64,000 nucleotides of DNA from Candidatus Desulfofervidus auxilii (GCA_030262725.1 JAJSZS010000002.1:62001-126000); one strand, 5' to 3'. Positions 8,167 to 17,493 are shown, counted from the first letter of the stretch. Notes: generated by a model not told the origin, from the letters alone. Numbers and translations: made by a program.

Positions 8167-9487
8167 TAACTTGCACCCCTTCTATCAAAACACTAGGGGA
8201 ACCACAATTGCCAAAAAATTCTAAATCATTACCAATAGCTACAATTTTTTTAAACAAATCTATTATATTTCCTGCAATAGCAATGCTTTTAACAGGAAAC
8301 AGCCTATTTCCTCCCTCAATCCAATATCCAGCTGCCCCTACTGAAAAATCACCAGAAATAGGATCCGCTGTATGCATACCAAGTACATCAGTAATAACAA
8401 GTCCTTTATCTAATGTTTTTAAAAGTCTTTCAAAACTTAAATCATGTGGCTTTAAATAAAGATTAGTTATTTCTACTTTAGGTGGTGCTTCAAGACTCAT
8501 ACGTCCAGCATTACCAGTTGATTTTTTATCTTCTTTTGCTGCTGTATAACTATCATAAAGGAATCCTTTAATTGTGCCATTTTCTACAAGTATTGTTCTT
8601 TGCTGTGGTATACCTTCATCATCACATGGGCGAGTGGCATAACCATTAGGGTAAAGACCATTATCATAAATATTTACAAGATTTGACATGATTTTTTTTC
8701 CAAGATGTGGAGCTAAAAGCGATTTTCCTTTTTGTACTTCATCAGCAAGAAAAGAAGAACTCAAGATTTGAAGAATTTCGCTCATTACACGATTTGTAAA
8801 AATAGCATTAATCTTTTGTGTAGCAATGGGTTTCCCTCCTAAAGCATCAGCAGCTAATTGCGCAGCTTTTTTACCAATAATTTCTGGATTTAAATTATTA
8901 AAAAATGGGTTAAAAGCATAATGCCACCCCATTTCTGCTTCGCCTTTTTCTTCTGCCATTACTAATACACTTCCGCTAAAAAGTGTGCGTTTATAGGAAA
9001 AATTTAGACCATGATGATTAGCAATAAAAATTTGTGCAGCCATTTCTTGAAATTGAGAATGGCGAACTTTTTTAATGCAGGGTGCATAATCTTTTGCAGC
9101 CATTTCCATTGTTAAAGCAAAATCTATTTTTTTAGAAAGAGATAAATTTTCTATTTCTTTATCATAAACAGAAACTATAGGGTAATTTCCTATAAAATTA
9201 GGGAAATTTAAAAATGGATCAGGAGTTGTTACTTGTGCGCTAGAAATTGCTTGCTTTATTAAATAATCAATTGTACTTTCTGTAATCTCCGTAATATAAG
9301 CAAAACCCAATCGTCCTTCACAAATTATTCTTAAACTTATTCCTCTGTTTTCAGCAACATTTAATAACTCCACCTCTTTATCTTTTACATCAATTATTGT
9401 TCTTTTTACATTTATTGCGTAAATTTCATAATTTTTTATTCCTCTTTTTTCTATTTTTTCTTGACATAACTTTATCCACTTATTCAT
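8156..9487 (-). CDS. pmbA: TldD/PmbA-family metalloprotease subunit (TldE-like)
   Basis: PmbA (TldE) pairs with TldD to form a heteromeric metalloprotease that trims modified peptides. This 443-residue protein has the family fold but lacks the HExxxH zinc motif of TldD, which identifies it as the E-type subunit. Family marks include ENRGISLRI and GRLGFAYITE near the N-terminus and SGDFSVGAAGYWIEGG near the C-terminus. A tldD partner is not in the window and must lie elsewhere if the complex forms. It overlaps the acetyltransferase gene upstream by 8 bases and chaN downstream by 11, indicating one transcript. Confidence 0.88.
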   Translation of the reverse strand: MNKWIKLCQEKIEKRGIKNYEIYAINVKRTIIDVKDKEVELLNVAENRGISLRIICEGRLGFAYITEITESTIDYLIKQAISSAQVTTPDPFLNFPNFIGNYPIVSVYDKEIENLSLSKKIDFALTMEMAAKDYAPCIKKVRHSQFQEMAAQIFIANHHGLNFSYKRTLFSGSVLVMAEEKGEAEMGWHYAFNPFFNNLNPEIIGKKAAQLAADALGGKPIATQKINAIFTNRVMSEILQILSSSFLADEVQKGKSLLAPHLGKKIMSNLVNIYDNGLYPNGYATRPCDDEGIPQQRTILVENGTIKGFLYDSYTAAKEDKKSTGNAGRMSLEAPPKVEITNLYLKPHDLSFERLLKTLDKGLVITDVLGMHTADPISGDFSVGAAGYWIEGGNRLFPVKSIAIAGNIIDLFKKIVAIGNDLEFFGNCGSPSVLIEGVQVSGN

Positions 9488-9950
9488 TTTTAAACTCCCA
9501 AATCATAGAAATTTCATCACATAAATCAGGATACTTAGGGCAACGAATACAATCTGCCCAAATTTTATGTGGAAGAGATTCTTTTTCTATTTTCTTAAAT
9601 CCCAATTGTGAAAAAAAATTAGGTTTATAAGTAAGAGTAAAAACACGAAAAATACCAAGAGAAACTGCTTCTTGTAAACAGACTTGTACTAAATGTTTAC
9701 CAATACCTTGATGCTGATATGCCTCTTTTACTGCTAAAGACCTGATTTCAGCTAAATTTTCCCAAAAGATATGAAGTGCACATATACCTATTACTTCATT
9801 TCCTTGACGACAGACAAAAAAATCCCTTAAAAATTCATAAATTTCGCTTAAAGGTCTTGGTAAAAGCAAACCCTTTTTACCGTAATAAGTCAAAATTTCA
9901 TAAATTATCTTTGTATCTTTTATTTTTGCCTTCTCAAAAATATAATTCAT
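9480..9950 (-). CDS. argA: short ArgA-like GNAT N-acetyltransferase
   Basis: A 156-residue single-domain GNAT acetyltransferase of the short N-acetylglutamate synthase type, the enzyme that starts arginine synthesis in many anaerobic bacteria. Acetyl-CoA binding is seen in IRSLAVKEAYQHQGIGKHLV. The tail with FFSQLGFKKIEKESLP and a Cys-rich KIWADCIRCPKYPDLC is typical of this ArgA-like branch. The assignment to acetylglutamate synthesis is from family resemblance, since no arg genes are nearby. It overlaps pmbA by 8 bases. Confidence 0.78.
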   Translation of the reverse strand: MNYIFEKAKIKDTKIIYEILTYYGKKGLLLPRPLSEIYEFLRDFFVCRQGNEVIGICALHIFWENLAEIRSLAVKEAYQHQGIGKHLVQVCLQEAVSLGIFRVFTLTYKPNFFSQLGFKKIEKESLPHKIWADCIRCPKYPDLCDEISMIWEFKNE

Positions 9951-9953
9951 ATT

Positions 9954-10469
9954 TTATAATCGGGAAAAAATTTCTTTAAAATTTGGAATTTCGCTAATTT
10001 TTAAGCGTAAGGGGAGATCTAAGTGATATTTCTTTACAAAAAGATAATTTATGCTAGCTAGAATTTTATTCATAAGATCCAAATTTAATACATATTCAGA
10101 AGGAAGGGCATTGAGATCATATTTTGAAAAGTTTTTAGGACAGACAGTAATTAAAGGATAACCTTCTTTTTCACCTTCTCGACTCCAAAGAGGGTATCCT
10201 TGAGTACGGCAGATAAGGGGACGAAAGGAATATGCAAGACAAAGATTTTCTTTTAAAAGTGGACACTTTCCTGATTCTTTCTCTATTGACTTAGGCCAAC
10301 CTTGCCAGAGATAATAAGCTTCAATAGGAAAAATACCAAATTCTTGCTGGCAACAATCAGTACAGCCAACTTGACAATGGATTTCAGATCCAAATTTTTC
10401 CTTTACTCTTGCAAGAAAAGCTTCTACCTTATTTACTAATTTAAGATAATCAGCAAGTATTTCAAACAT
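9954..10469 (-). CDS. YkgJ-family cysteine cluster protein
   Basis: This 171-residue protein matches the YkgJ (CxxCxxCC-type) family, thought to bind zinc or an Fe-S cluster; function unknown. The Cys block is VGCTDCCQQEFG near residues 34-45, followed by CPLL, LCLAY and RPLICRTQGYPLW. It begins two bases after the sufB stop, so it is part of the same transcript, and a metal or cluster-related role would fit this neighbourhood. Confidence 0.8.
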   Translation of the reverse strand: MFEILADYLKLVNKVEAFLARVKEKFGSEIHCQVGCTDCCQQEFGIFPIEAYYLWQGWPKSIEKESGKCPLLKENLCLAYSFRPLICRTQGYPLWSREGEKEGYPLITVCPKNFSKYDLNALPSEYVLNLDLMNKILASINYLFVKKYHLDLPLRLKISEIPNFKEIFSRL

Positions 10470-10471
10470 AG

Positions 10472-11689
10472 TTACATCACATCTTTTTCTGTAACTTCAA
10501 TAGCCTTATCTAACTCTGCCTTAAGTTCTGGAGGTAATCCCTTTATATCTACACGTAAAAATCCTCTTACAATAAGAGAAGTCGCTTCAGTTTCACTTAA
10601 TCCACGAGCCATAAGATATTCAATTTGATCCTGAGCAATTTTGCCTACTGCTGCCTCATGTGACATCTCTACACCACCTACATGCCCTTCAAGCTCTGGG
10701 ATGGCATGAATAATACCTTTTTCACCTAAAATAAGACCTTTACATTCAAGATGTGCCTTAATACCAGGAGCCTCTCCGATAAGATGACCACGAGCAATGA
10801 TTGTGCCACCAGTAGTAATAGAACGAGAAATTACTTCTGCTCGACAACCTTCCTCTTTTAGAAATACTTTTGTTCCTGTATCTAAATGGGAACCTTCAGG
10901 AGCAAGAAGAATATTATTAAATTCAGCTCTTGCATCTTTTTTTAGATATACAGTGGGAAAGGTCTGTAAATCAGCAACTTTTTTTAATAAAATATAATTT
11001 GAAACAAAAGTACCACCTTCTTCTACAATAATTCCTGTACGCGGTCTAATTGCCATTTCCTCTGCCCAGTTATGTATCATTGTAAAAATGCAAGTTGCTC
11101 CTTTTTTAATAAAAAACTCTGAAATCCCCAAATGTAACCCTGTACGTATTCGATGGGAAGCAGCGCAACCAGTAATTAAATTTAACTCTGAACCTTCTTC
11201 ACAAATAATGATGTTATGTATAGATTGAATAAGACCTTCTTGGGACATAAATAAACATGCTTGTAAGGGAAAAGCAGTTTTGACTCCAGGCAATACCCTT
11301 ATAAAATAGCCATGTTTTTGGTAAAGAGCAACATGAGCTGTATATTTATCCATATCTACAGATAAAGCTTTCCACCAATATTCTTTAAGCCACTCATATT
11401 TAGCTAATGCCTCTTCTATACTCAAAATCTCAACACCTTCTTGTGCCACTTCATAATGTACTACTGAATGATCTATTTGAAAATAAGAACCTCCTCTTTC
11501 CTTTCCTTCAGGTTCAATACCTGTTTCTAACATTTTTTTTTGCTCTTCTTCTGATAGATGTGAGATTTCTGAAATAGACAATTTTTCTGCCTCTTGCCTA
11601 AATGTTTCTATATTTATATCTTGACCATAAACTGCCTTTTTATTTATGGCTTTTTCTGCTTTTTCTCTAATTTCCTTCAGCTCATTCAT
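10472..11689 (-). CDS. sufB: SufB/SufD-family Fe-S cluster scaffold
   Basis: This 405-residue SufBD-family beta-helix protein is the scaffold on which Fe-S clusters are built with the SufC ATPase. Conserved late segments are HLECKGLILGEKG and ELEGHVGGVEMSHEAAVGKI, with the Cys, Glu and His residues expected at the assembly interface. I start at ATG 11689 because AGGAGG lies five bases upstream; longer frames to 11776 run into sufC. It overlaps sufC by 8 bases. Only one SufBD protein and no sufS, sufU or sufE is present, which fits the minimal two-gene SufBC-type (SMS) system of anaerobes. Confidence 0.92.
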   Translation of the reverse strand: MNELKEIREKAEKAINKKAVYGQDINIETFRQEAEKLSISEISHLSEEEQKKMLETGIEPEGKERGGSYFQIDHSVVHYEVAQEGVEILSIEEALAKYEWLKEYWWKALSVDMDKYTAHVALYQKHGYFIRVLPGVKTAFPLQACLFMSQEGLIQSIHNIIICEEGSELNLITGCAASHRIRTGLHLGISEFFIKKGATCIFTMIHNWAEEMAIRPRTGIIVEEGGTFVSNYILLKKVADLQTFPTVYLKKDARAEFNNILLAPEGSHLDTGTKVFLKEEGCRAEVISRSITTGGTIIARGHLIGEAPGIKAHLECKGLILGEKGIIHAIPELEGHVGGVEMSHEAAVGKIAQDQIEYLMARGLSETEATSLIVRGFLRVDIKGLPPELKAELDKAIEVTEKDVM

Positions 11690-12461
11690 GCAAACCTCCT
11701 GGTAAACAGGCACAACGCACACACTCTTCATATCCTCTTTCACTAATAAATCTAAATATTTCATATGGATTACCACTACAGACTAATTTTCCATCAATAA
11801 GAACATGTCCTTTATCTGCTCCTACATAATTTAAAATCATCCCTGTGTGGGTAATAATAAGACCAGATTTTTGTCTCCGTTTTTTTACTAATACCCGAGA
11901 TTCTTGTGGCCCAACTTTTAATCCATCTCTTTCAAGAATTATATTAATTATTCGACCAATAAGTGCTATATTTTCCATATCTACACCAGACTCAGGTTCA
12001 TCTAATAGGAGTAAATCTGGCCACTGTGCCCACAATTGTAAGAGTTCTGACCGTTTTATTTCTCCTCCTGAAAAACCTACATTTAAATCCCTTTCTAAAA
12101 ATTCAGTCAAATTTAATTCTTTAGCCATAGCAAAGATGTTCTTATCCTTTGTCTTACAAATTTCTACTAATTCAGCAAGTTTTACACCTGGAATACTAGG
12201 TGGACGTTGAAAAGACATTCCCATGCCTAAACGAACACGTTCATTTACTGGCAAAGAAGTAATGTCCTGACCTTTAAATAATATTTTTCCAGAAGTTATG
12301 TGATAATTAGAAAATCCCATAATGGCCATAAGAAGTGTGGTCTTTCCAGAACCATTTGGTCCAAAAAGACAATGTACTTCTCCTGCTTTAATTTCCAAAG
12401 TTAGTCCTCTAATAACTTCTTTCCCACCAACTTCCACATGCAGATCCTGAATGCAGAGCAT
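11682..12461 (-). CDS. sufC: Fe-S assembly ATPase SufC
   Basis: SufC is the ABC-type ATPase that drives conformational changes in the SufBD scaffold during Fe-S assembly. The 259 residues show Walker A GPNGSGKTT (34-42), signature FSGGEIKRSE, Walker B LLLLDEPESGVD and the family ending in the ERGYEECVRC region. The stop overlaps the sufB start by 8 bases. It is the first gene of a minus-strand run sufC-sufB-ykgJ-GNAT-pmbA-chaN, divergent from fmdB across 154 bases. An insertion of basic residues (RVLVKKRRQ) before the H-loop is present and seen in some SufC homologues. Confidence 0.93.
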   Translation of the reverse strand: MLCIQDLHVEVGGKEVIRGLTLEIKAGEVHCLFGPNGSGKTTLLMAIMGFSNYHITSGKILFKGQDITSLPVNERVRLGMGMSFQRPPSIPGVKLAELVEICKTKDKNIFAMAKELNLTEFLERDLNVGFSGGEIKRSELLQLWAQWPDLLLLDEPESGVDMENIALIGRIINIILERDGLKVGPQESRVLVKKRRQKSGLIITHTGMILNYVGADKGHVLIDGKLVCSGNPYEIFRFISERGYEECVRCACLPGGLHE

Positions 12462-12615
12462 CTTTTCCTCACTATTACAATTTTAAAGCATTGAACCACT
12501 TTTGACTTAAAAAATCAATATTAAAAACAAAAAATTTATTCAGGAAAATAATTGCCCTCTTGCCTATTTGATTTAAAATGTTTAGAAAATACCAATCAAC
12601 TAAAGGAGGTAGGTT

Positions 12616-12828
12616 ATGCCTATCTATGAATATGTATGTGAAGATTGTGGAGAAAGATTTGAATGTTTGGTCTTTGGTAATGAGAAAATAAGTTGTCCAA
12701 AGTGTAAAGGGGAAAATTTAAAAAGATTGATTTCTGGCTGTAACTTTAGTTTTGGTTCAGGAAGTACAAAGAGTAATACTTCAATTAGTTCTAGCAGTAG
12801 CTGTGCTACCTGTTCAGCTACAAGTTGA
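12616..12828 (+). CDS. FmdB-family zinc ribbon protein
   Basis: A 70-residue protein with the FmdB/CxxC_CxxC_SSSS pattern: MPIYEYVCEDCG, then ISCPKCKGENLKRLIS, then a Ser-rich tail ending in Cys-containing SCATCSATS. The two CxxC pairs should bind one zinc. The family is called a putative regulator, but its role is not established. A strong AAGGAGG precedes the ATG. It is the first gene of the fmdB-hemC-cobA/hemD run. Confidence 0.88.
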   Translation: MPIYEYVCEDCGERFECLVFGNEKISCPKCKGENLKRLISGCNFSFGSGSTKSNTSISSSSSCATCSATS

Positions 12829-12854
12829 GCCACTTGCCGTTAGGAGGGCTCTGG

Positions 12855-13784
12855 ATGAGCCCTAAAAAAATAAGGATTGGCACACGCGGAAGTATTCTTG
12901 CTTTAAAGCAAACTGAGTGGGTAGTAGATCAATTAAGATCAATTTATGATGTAGAAGTTGAGATTAAAATTATAAAAACAAAAGGGGATAAAATTCTTGA
13001 TGCTCCATTGGCACGCATTGGTGGAAAGGGCTTATTTGTAAAAGAAATTGAAGATGCATTATTAAAAGAAAAGATAGATTTAGCTGTTCATAGTCTTAAA
13101 GATATACCTACTATTTTACCAAAAGGATTGTGTTTAGGAGCAATTACTGTAAGAGAGGATCCAAGGGATGCTATTATTACAAAAGAGAATATTCCATTTA
13201 AAGAATTACCAAAAGAAGCTACAATTGGCACAAGTTCTTTAAGACGTCAAGCACAATTATTACATTTTAATCCTAATTTCAAAATTATTCCCTTAAGGGG
13301 TAATGTTGATACAAGGTTAAGAAAATTAAAAGAGCAAAATTTAGATGCTATTATCCTTGCTAGTGCTGGTTTAAAGCGTCTTGGACTTGCTGATAAAATT
13401 ACTGAATATTTGCCATTTGATATAATTTTGCCTGCTATTGGACAAGGTGCCTTAGGGATTGAGATTAGGGAAGAAAAAAAATGGCTTGAATTTGTTGCTC
13501 CTTTAAATCATACCCCTACTGCATTAGCTATTAATGCTGAAAGGGCATTTTTAGAAAGTTTAGGTGGGGGATGTCAAGTACCAGTAGCAGCTTATGCTAT
13601 TTGTAATGAAAATAAAATAAAGATTACTGGTATGATTTCTGATACAGATGGTAAGAGATTCTTTAAACATACAATTGAAGGGCTAGCTAAGGATGGAAAA
13701 AAATTAGGTAGAGAATTAGCACAGATTCTTCTCAAACAGGGAGGAAGGGAGGTTTTAACTGAGATTTATGGAGAAAAAAGGTAA
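12855..13784 (+). CDS. hemC: hydroxymethylbilane synthase
   Basis: HemC joins four porphobilinogen units into hydroxymethylbilane on a dipyrromethane cofactor. The 309 residues show the family start RIGTRGSILALKQTEW, the substrate-binding GTSSLRRQAQ and the cofactor-attachment Cys in LGGGCQVPVAAYA. I use the ATG at 12855, which has AGGAGGG seven bases upstream; a frame from 12825 is open but lacks family support. It ends 17 bases inside cobA/hemD, so the two are coupled and feed the product straight to uroporphyrinogen III synthesis. Confidence 0.95.
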   Translation: MSPKKIRIGTRGSILALKQTEWVVDQLRSIYDVEVEIKIIKTKGDKILDAPLARIGGKGLFVKEIEDALLKEKIDLAVHSLKDIPTILPKGLCLGAITVREDPRDAIITKENIPFKELPKEATIGTSSLRRQAQLLHFNPNFKIIPLRGNVDTRLRKLKEQNLDAIILASAGLKRLGLADKITEYLPFDIILPAIGQGALGIEIREEKKWLEFVAPLNHTPTALAINAERAFLESLGGGCQVPVAAYAICNENKIKITGMISDTDGKRFFKHTIEGLAKDGKKLGRELAQILLKQGGREVLTEIYGEKR

Positions 13785-15303
13785 AGTTTATTTAGTTGGA
13801 GCAGGCCCAGGTGACCCAGGATTACTCACTTTGAGGGCAAAGGAAGTATTAGAAGAAGCAGATGTCATTGTCTATGATTATTTAGCTCATCCAGAAATTT
13901 TAGAATTTGCTAAAAAAGCTGAAAAAATTTATGTAGGAAAAACAGCTGGCAAACATACACTTCCTCAAAATGAAATAAATCAACTTCTTATTGATAAAGC
14001 AAAGGCAGGAAAAACAGTAGTAAGACTTAAAGGTGGTGATCCTTTTATTTTTGGCAGAGGGGGAGAAGAAGCAGAAGAATTGGTAAAAGAAGGGATTCTT
14101 TTTGAAGTTGTACCTGGAGTAACTTCAGCCATTGCTGTTCCTGCCTATGCAGGTATACCACTCACTCATCGGGCATATGCATCCTCTGTAGCCTTTGTTA
14201 CTGGACATGAAGACCCTAAAAAAACTGATTCAGCCATTCATTGGGAAAAATTAACAAAAGGAGTTGATACATTAGTATTTCTTATGGGAGTAGGAAGACT
14301 ACCTATTATTGTTGAGGAACTTTTAAAACATGGTCGTTCTCCAAATACGCCAGTAGCTATTATTCGTTGGGGAACATTGCCTGAACAAGAAACAATTATA
14401 GGGACATTAAATGAAATTGTGGATAAGGCAGAAAAAAAAGGTATAAAACCACCAGCTATTATTGTTGTTGGTGAAGTGGTAAGATTAAGAGAAAAACTTA
14501 ACTGGTGGGAAAAAAAACCTCTATTTGGGAAAAAGATACTTATTACAAGAACGCAAGAACAAGCAAGTGAAATGGCAAAAATGCTGCGTATATTGGGTGC
14601 CAAATGTTATGTAGTACCTACTATTGCTATTGTTCCACCATTAAACTGGGAACCATTAGATAACGCTATTGCTCAATTAAATAAATATGATTGGTGTCTT
14701 TTTACTAGTGTAAATGGAGTAAAGTATTTTCGCCAACGTTTAGAATCTTTAGGTAAAGATGTGAGGGTTATGAATAGTGTAAAAATTGGTGTTATTGGTG
14801 AAAAAACAGCTCAAGCTTTAAAAGAATGGGGAATTTTCCCGGATCTTATGCCTAAAGAATTTCGAGCCGAAGCTTTAGCTGAAGCTTTAAAAGAAACAGG
14901 CATTAAAGGTAAAAAAATTTTATTAGCTAGGGCAGAAAAAGCAAGAGATATTTTACCAGAGGAATTAAAAGCAGCTGGTGCAGAAGTAGATATTATTCCT
15001 GTTTATAGAACTGTTTTGCCTAAAGAGAAAAAAGAAGATATTAAAAAAATTTTTAAAGAAGGTATAGATATTATTGTTTTTACTAGTTCTTCAACTGTAA
15101 AACATCTTGCAGCTCTCATTGAACCTAAAACACTTTCTGAATTATTAAAAGATGTAACTATTGCTTGTATTGGGCCAGTTACTGCTAAAACACTTTCTAA
15201 TTTTGGCTTAAAAACACATATTATGCCAACTACCTATACTATTAAAAGCTTGATCGAAAAAATAGTTCAATGGGAGATAACATCGGATTTTAACATAGCA
15301 TAA
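13768..15303 (+). CDS. uroporphyrinogen-III methyltransferase/synthase fusion (CobA-HemD)
   Basis: This 511-residue fusion first closes hydroxymethylbilane to uroporphyrinogen III (HemD, about 250-505) and then methylates it to precorrin-2 (CobA, about 1-245). The SUMT motifs are YLVGAGPGDPGLLTLRA near the start and GGDPFIFGRGGEEAEEL near residue 90. The HemD half begins at GKKILITRTQEQASEMAKML. The domain order is the reverse of the reaction order, as in other anaerobe fusions. It supplies sirohaem, cobamides and possibly haem by the sirohaem route. Its 3' end overlaps the convergent M23 peptidase gene by 37 bases. Confidence 0.94.
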   Translation: MEKKGKVYLVGAGPGDPGLLTLRAKEVLEEADVIVYDYLAHPEILEFAKKAEKIYVGKTAGKHTLPQNEINQLLIDKAKAGKTVVRLKGGDPFIFGRGGEEAEELVKEGILFEVVPGVTSAIAVPAYAGIPLTHRAYASSVAFVTGHEDPKKTDSAIHWEKLTKGVDTLVFLMGVGRLPIIVEELLKHGRSPNTPVAIIRWGTLPEQETIIGTLNEIVDKAEKKGIKPPAIIVVGEVVRLREKLNWWEKKPLFGKKILITRTQEQASEMAKMLRILGAKCYVVPTIAIVPPLNWEPLDNAIAQLNKYDWCLFTSVNGVKYFRQRLESLGKDVRVMNSVKIGVIGEKTAQALKEWGIFPDLMPKEFRAEALAEALKETGIKGKKILLARAEKARDILPEELKAAGAEVDIIPVYRTVLPKEKKEDIKKIFKEGIDIIVFTSSSTVKHLAALIEPKTLSELLKDVTIACIGPVTAKTLSNFGLKTHIMPTTYTIKSLIEKIVQWEITSDFNIA

Positions 15304-16547
15304 TTAAAGGATTTTTCTAATAAACAGCGAAGATAATTCATTTGTTTTTTAAAAGTATTAAGATATTTAGGAGGTAATGGTTTTACAGGTGGTGATTTAA
15401 ATTTTAAATAATTTACAAATTTATTATCAACAAGAAAACGAAAATCTAAATGTGGACCAGTGGCAAGTCCTGTTGAACCTACATATCCAATCACTTGCCC
15501 TTGTTTAACTCTGCTTCCCACTTTTAACCCTTTGGCAAAACGGCTAAGATGTCCATAAGTACTAACATAGCGATGAGTATGTCTGATTTTGATAAATTTA
15601 CCATAATCTCCTTTCCAACCCATATAAATAATCTTCCCATCAGCTACTGCTTCAACAGGAGTACCTATAGGAGCAGCATAATCTATACCTAAATGAGGGC
15701 GAATAATACCAAGGATTGGATGTAAACGATGATAAGAAAAGTGAGAGCTTATTCGTTTATATCGTAAAGGAGATTTTAAAAATGCCTTACGTAATGGTCT
15801 TCCTTCTGCATCATAATATTCAATTCGGCCATCAGGGGTTTTAAAATAATAGGCTTCAAATAATTTTCCTTTATTTAAAAATTGAGCAGCTAAGATACGT
15901 CCATAACGTAAGAATTTTCCATCGATATAAATTTTTTCATAAATAAAACGATACTTATCACCAGGACGGATATCAATAAAAAAGTTTATATCCCAAGAAA
16001 AGATGTCTGCTAATTCTAAACCCAATTCAGGATCAATTTCATTTTCTAATATTGAGGCATAAAGGTTTGTTTTTATTTCTCCTTCTATTTTATCAAGAAA
16101 TGTATAAGTAGGTATTTCTTTAACCCATAGAGCAATACCAAAAGGTGTTAAAGTAAAAATATAATTTTTTTCTGGTGAAGGTGAAAATATTAATTGTTTT
16201 AATGCTTTATGCTCAAAAACCAATTTTAACTGATCCCCAGGTTTTATTTTATTTAATGGAAAAACTTTTTTAAAACTTTGAGCCAGTTTATAAGAAAGAT
16301 ATGATGGAATTTCATAATTTTTCATTAATACTTGTAATAAGGTTTCATTTTTTTTAAAAGAATACTTAATAACTTGAATATTTTTTAATTCTTTTTGTTT
16401 CCAGCTAAAATAATCAAAACTTGTTGGAGTGATTGTAGATTGTGAGGTCTTATTTTGAAAGTAAATAAATAGTACAATAATGGATAGAAATAAGAAAGAA
16501 AAGATATGTTTCAAATTTTTCCTCAAAGGAGAAAAAAGGGCAGGCAT
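15267..16547 (-). CDS. membrane-anchored M23 peptidase
   Basis: A 426-residue periplasmic peptidoglycan endopeptidase-like protein: an N-terminal membrane segment (about 14-31), a LysM/OapA-like region, then the M23 domain at about 285-400. Zinc motif one is HLGIDYAAP. The second motif reads GPHLDF rather than the common HxH, so one ligand position is Asp; this needs care but similar variants occur in the family. The ATG at 16547 lies inside a strong terminator-like hairpin. A TTG at 16514 with GAGG six bases upstream may be the real start and would keep the anchor. No activity is shown by sequence alone. Confidence 0.85.
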   Translation of the reverse strand: MPALFSPLRKNLKHIFSFLFLSIIVLFIYFQNKTSQSTITPTSFDYFSWKQKELKNIQVIKYSFKKNETLLQVLMKNYEIPSYLSYKLAQSFKKVFPLNKIKPGDQLKLVFEHKALKQLIFSPSPEKNYIFTLTPFGIALWVKEIPTYTFLDKIEGEIKTNLYASILENEIDPELGLELADIFSWDINFFIDIRPGDKYRFIYEKIYIDGKFLRYGRILAAQFLNKGKLFEAYYFKTPDGRIEYYDAEGRPLRKAFLKSPLRYKRISSHFSYHRLHPILGIIRPHLGIDYAAPIGTPVEAVADGKIIYMGWKGDYGKFIKIRHTHRYVSTYGHLSRFAKGLKVGSRVKQGQVIGYVGSTGLATGPHLDFRFLVDNKFVNYLKFKSPPVKPLPPKYLNTFKKQMNYLRCLLEKSFNYAMLKSDVISH

Positions 16548-16558
16548 GAGACCTGCCC
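16538..16558 (-). terminator. rho-independent terminator after ppaC
   Basis: On the minus strand GGGCAGG, a seven-base loop, CCTGCCC and then TTTTTT form a textbook intrinsic terminator eight bases after the ppaC stop. It also contains the ATG of the first possible M23 start, so the hairpin may limit both transcription into and translation of that gene. Confidence 0.85.
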
Positions 16559-16566
16559 CTTAAGAG

Positions 16567-17493
16567 CTAAATTTCAGCAAATGCCTTTTCTAAAGGTGGT
16601 ACTACTTGCTTTTTACGGCTCATAACCTTTTCTAACCAAACAGACTTTTCCTTTAAAGGAATACCAAAAGCCTTTTCTACTACAGCAGGTTCATCAGTAA
16701 CTACAAGCAATTCCGTTGCTTCTTTCATTATATCTGTTAACATGAGAAAAACACTATGTCTTTGAGCTTCCTCTTTTACTTTTTTCATCTCTTCATAAAT
16801 AGAATCCTTTATATCAGCCAAAAGAGACAGGTCAACTATTTCTATTTGACCAACACCTACCTTCTTTCCAGACATCACATAATCTTTAAAATCTCTAAAA
16901 ATTAAATCTCTTGGAGTCTTTCCAGCAATGTCTGATTTAGCTTTAAACATCTCCATAGCATAAGCCTCAATATCTTCAATTCCCGCAATCTTAGCTAATT
17001 CTTTTGCTCTTTCTTTATCCTCATCTGTAGTAGTAACTGATTTAAACATAACTGTATCACTTAAGATAGCAGATAACATAATTCCTGCAATCTCTTTTGG
17101 AATTTCAATCCCAAAATAATCATAAAGTTTCTTTATTATAGTACAGGTGCAACCAACAGGCATAGCTAGGAAGAAAATAGGGTTAGGTGTAGTAATGTCA
17201 CCAATCTTATGATGATCTACAATTTCAACAACTTCAGCCTTATCAAAATTGTCTGGTGCCTGTGTTGTTTCGCTATGATCTACAATAATAAGCTTCTTAC
17301 CAGTTGCATCTGTCATTAACTCAGGTACTGGTATGCCAAATTTCTTTAAGACAAAATCAGTTTCAGTATTTAGTTCCCCTAACCTTGCTGGTACTGCATC
17401 TACTCCAAGCTTTTTCTTTAATTCAGCATAGGCAATAGCTGCACATATACTGTCAGTATCCGGACTTTTGTGACCAACTACATATACAGGCAT
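16567..17493 (-). CDS. ppaC: manganese-dependent inorganic pyrophosphatase (family II)
   Basis: A 308-residue DHH-family enzyme that hydrolyses pyrophosphate and so pulls biosynthetic reactions forward. Metal ligands are visible in VGHKSPDTDSICAAIA near the N-terminus, in LIIVDHSE and in the DHH motif VEIVDHHKIGD. The C-terminal SRKKQVVPPL carries the family's substrate-binding RKKQ. There is no regulatory CBS insert, so it is the simple form. AAGGAGG precedes the ATG. Transcription starts from a near-consensus promoter and ends at a strong hairpin just after the stop. Confidence 0.95.
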   Translation of the reverse strand: MPVYVVGHKSPDTDSICAAIAYAELKKKLGVDAVPARLGELNTETDFVLKKFGIPVPELMTDATGKKLIIVDHSETTQAPDNFDKAEVVEIVDHHKIGDITTPNPIFFLAMPVGCTCTIIKKLYDYFGIEIPKEIAGIMLSAILSDTVMFKSVTTTDEDKERAKELAKIAGIEDIEAYAMEMFKAKSDIAGKTPRDLIFRDFKDYVMSGKKVGVGQIEIVDLSLLADIKDSIYEEMKKVKEEAQRHSVFLMLTDIMKEATELLVVTDEPAVVEKAFGIPLKEKSVWLEKVMSRKKQVVPPLEKAFAEI

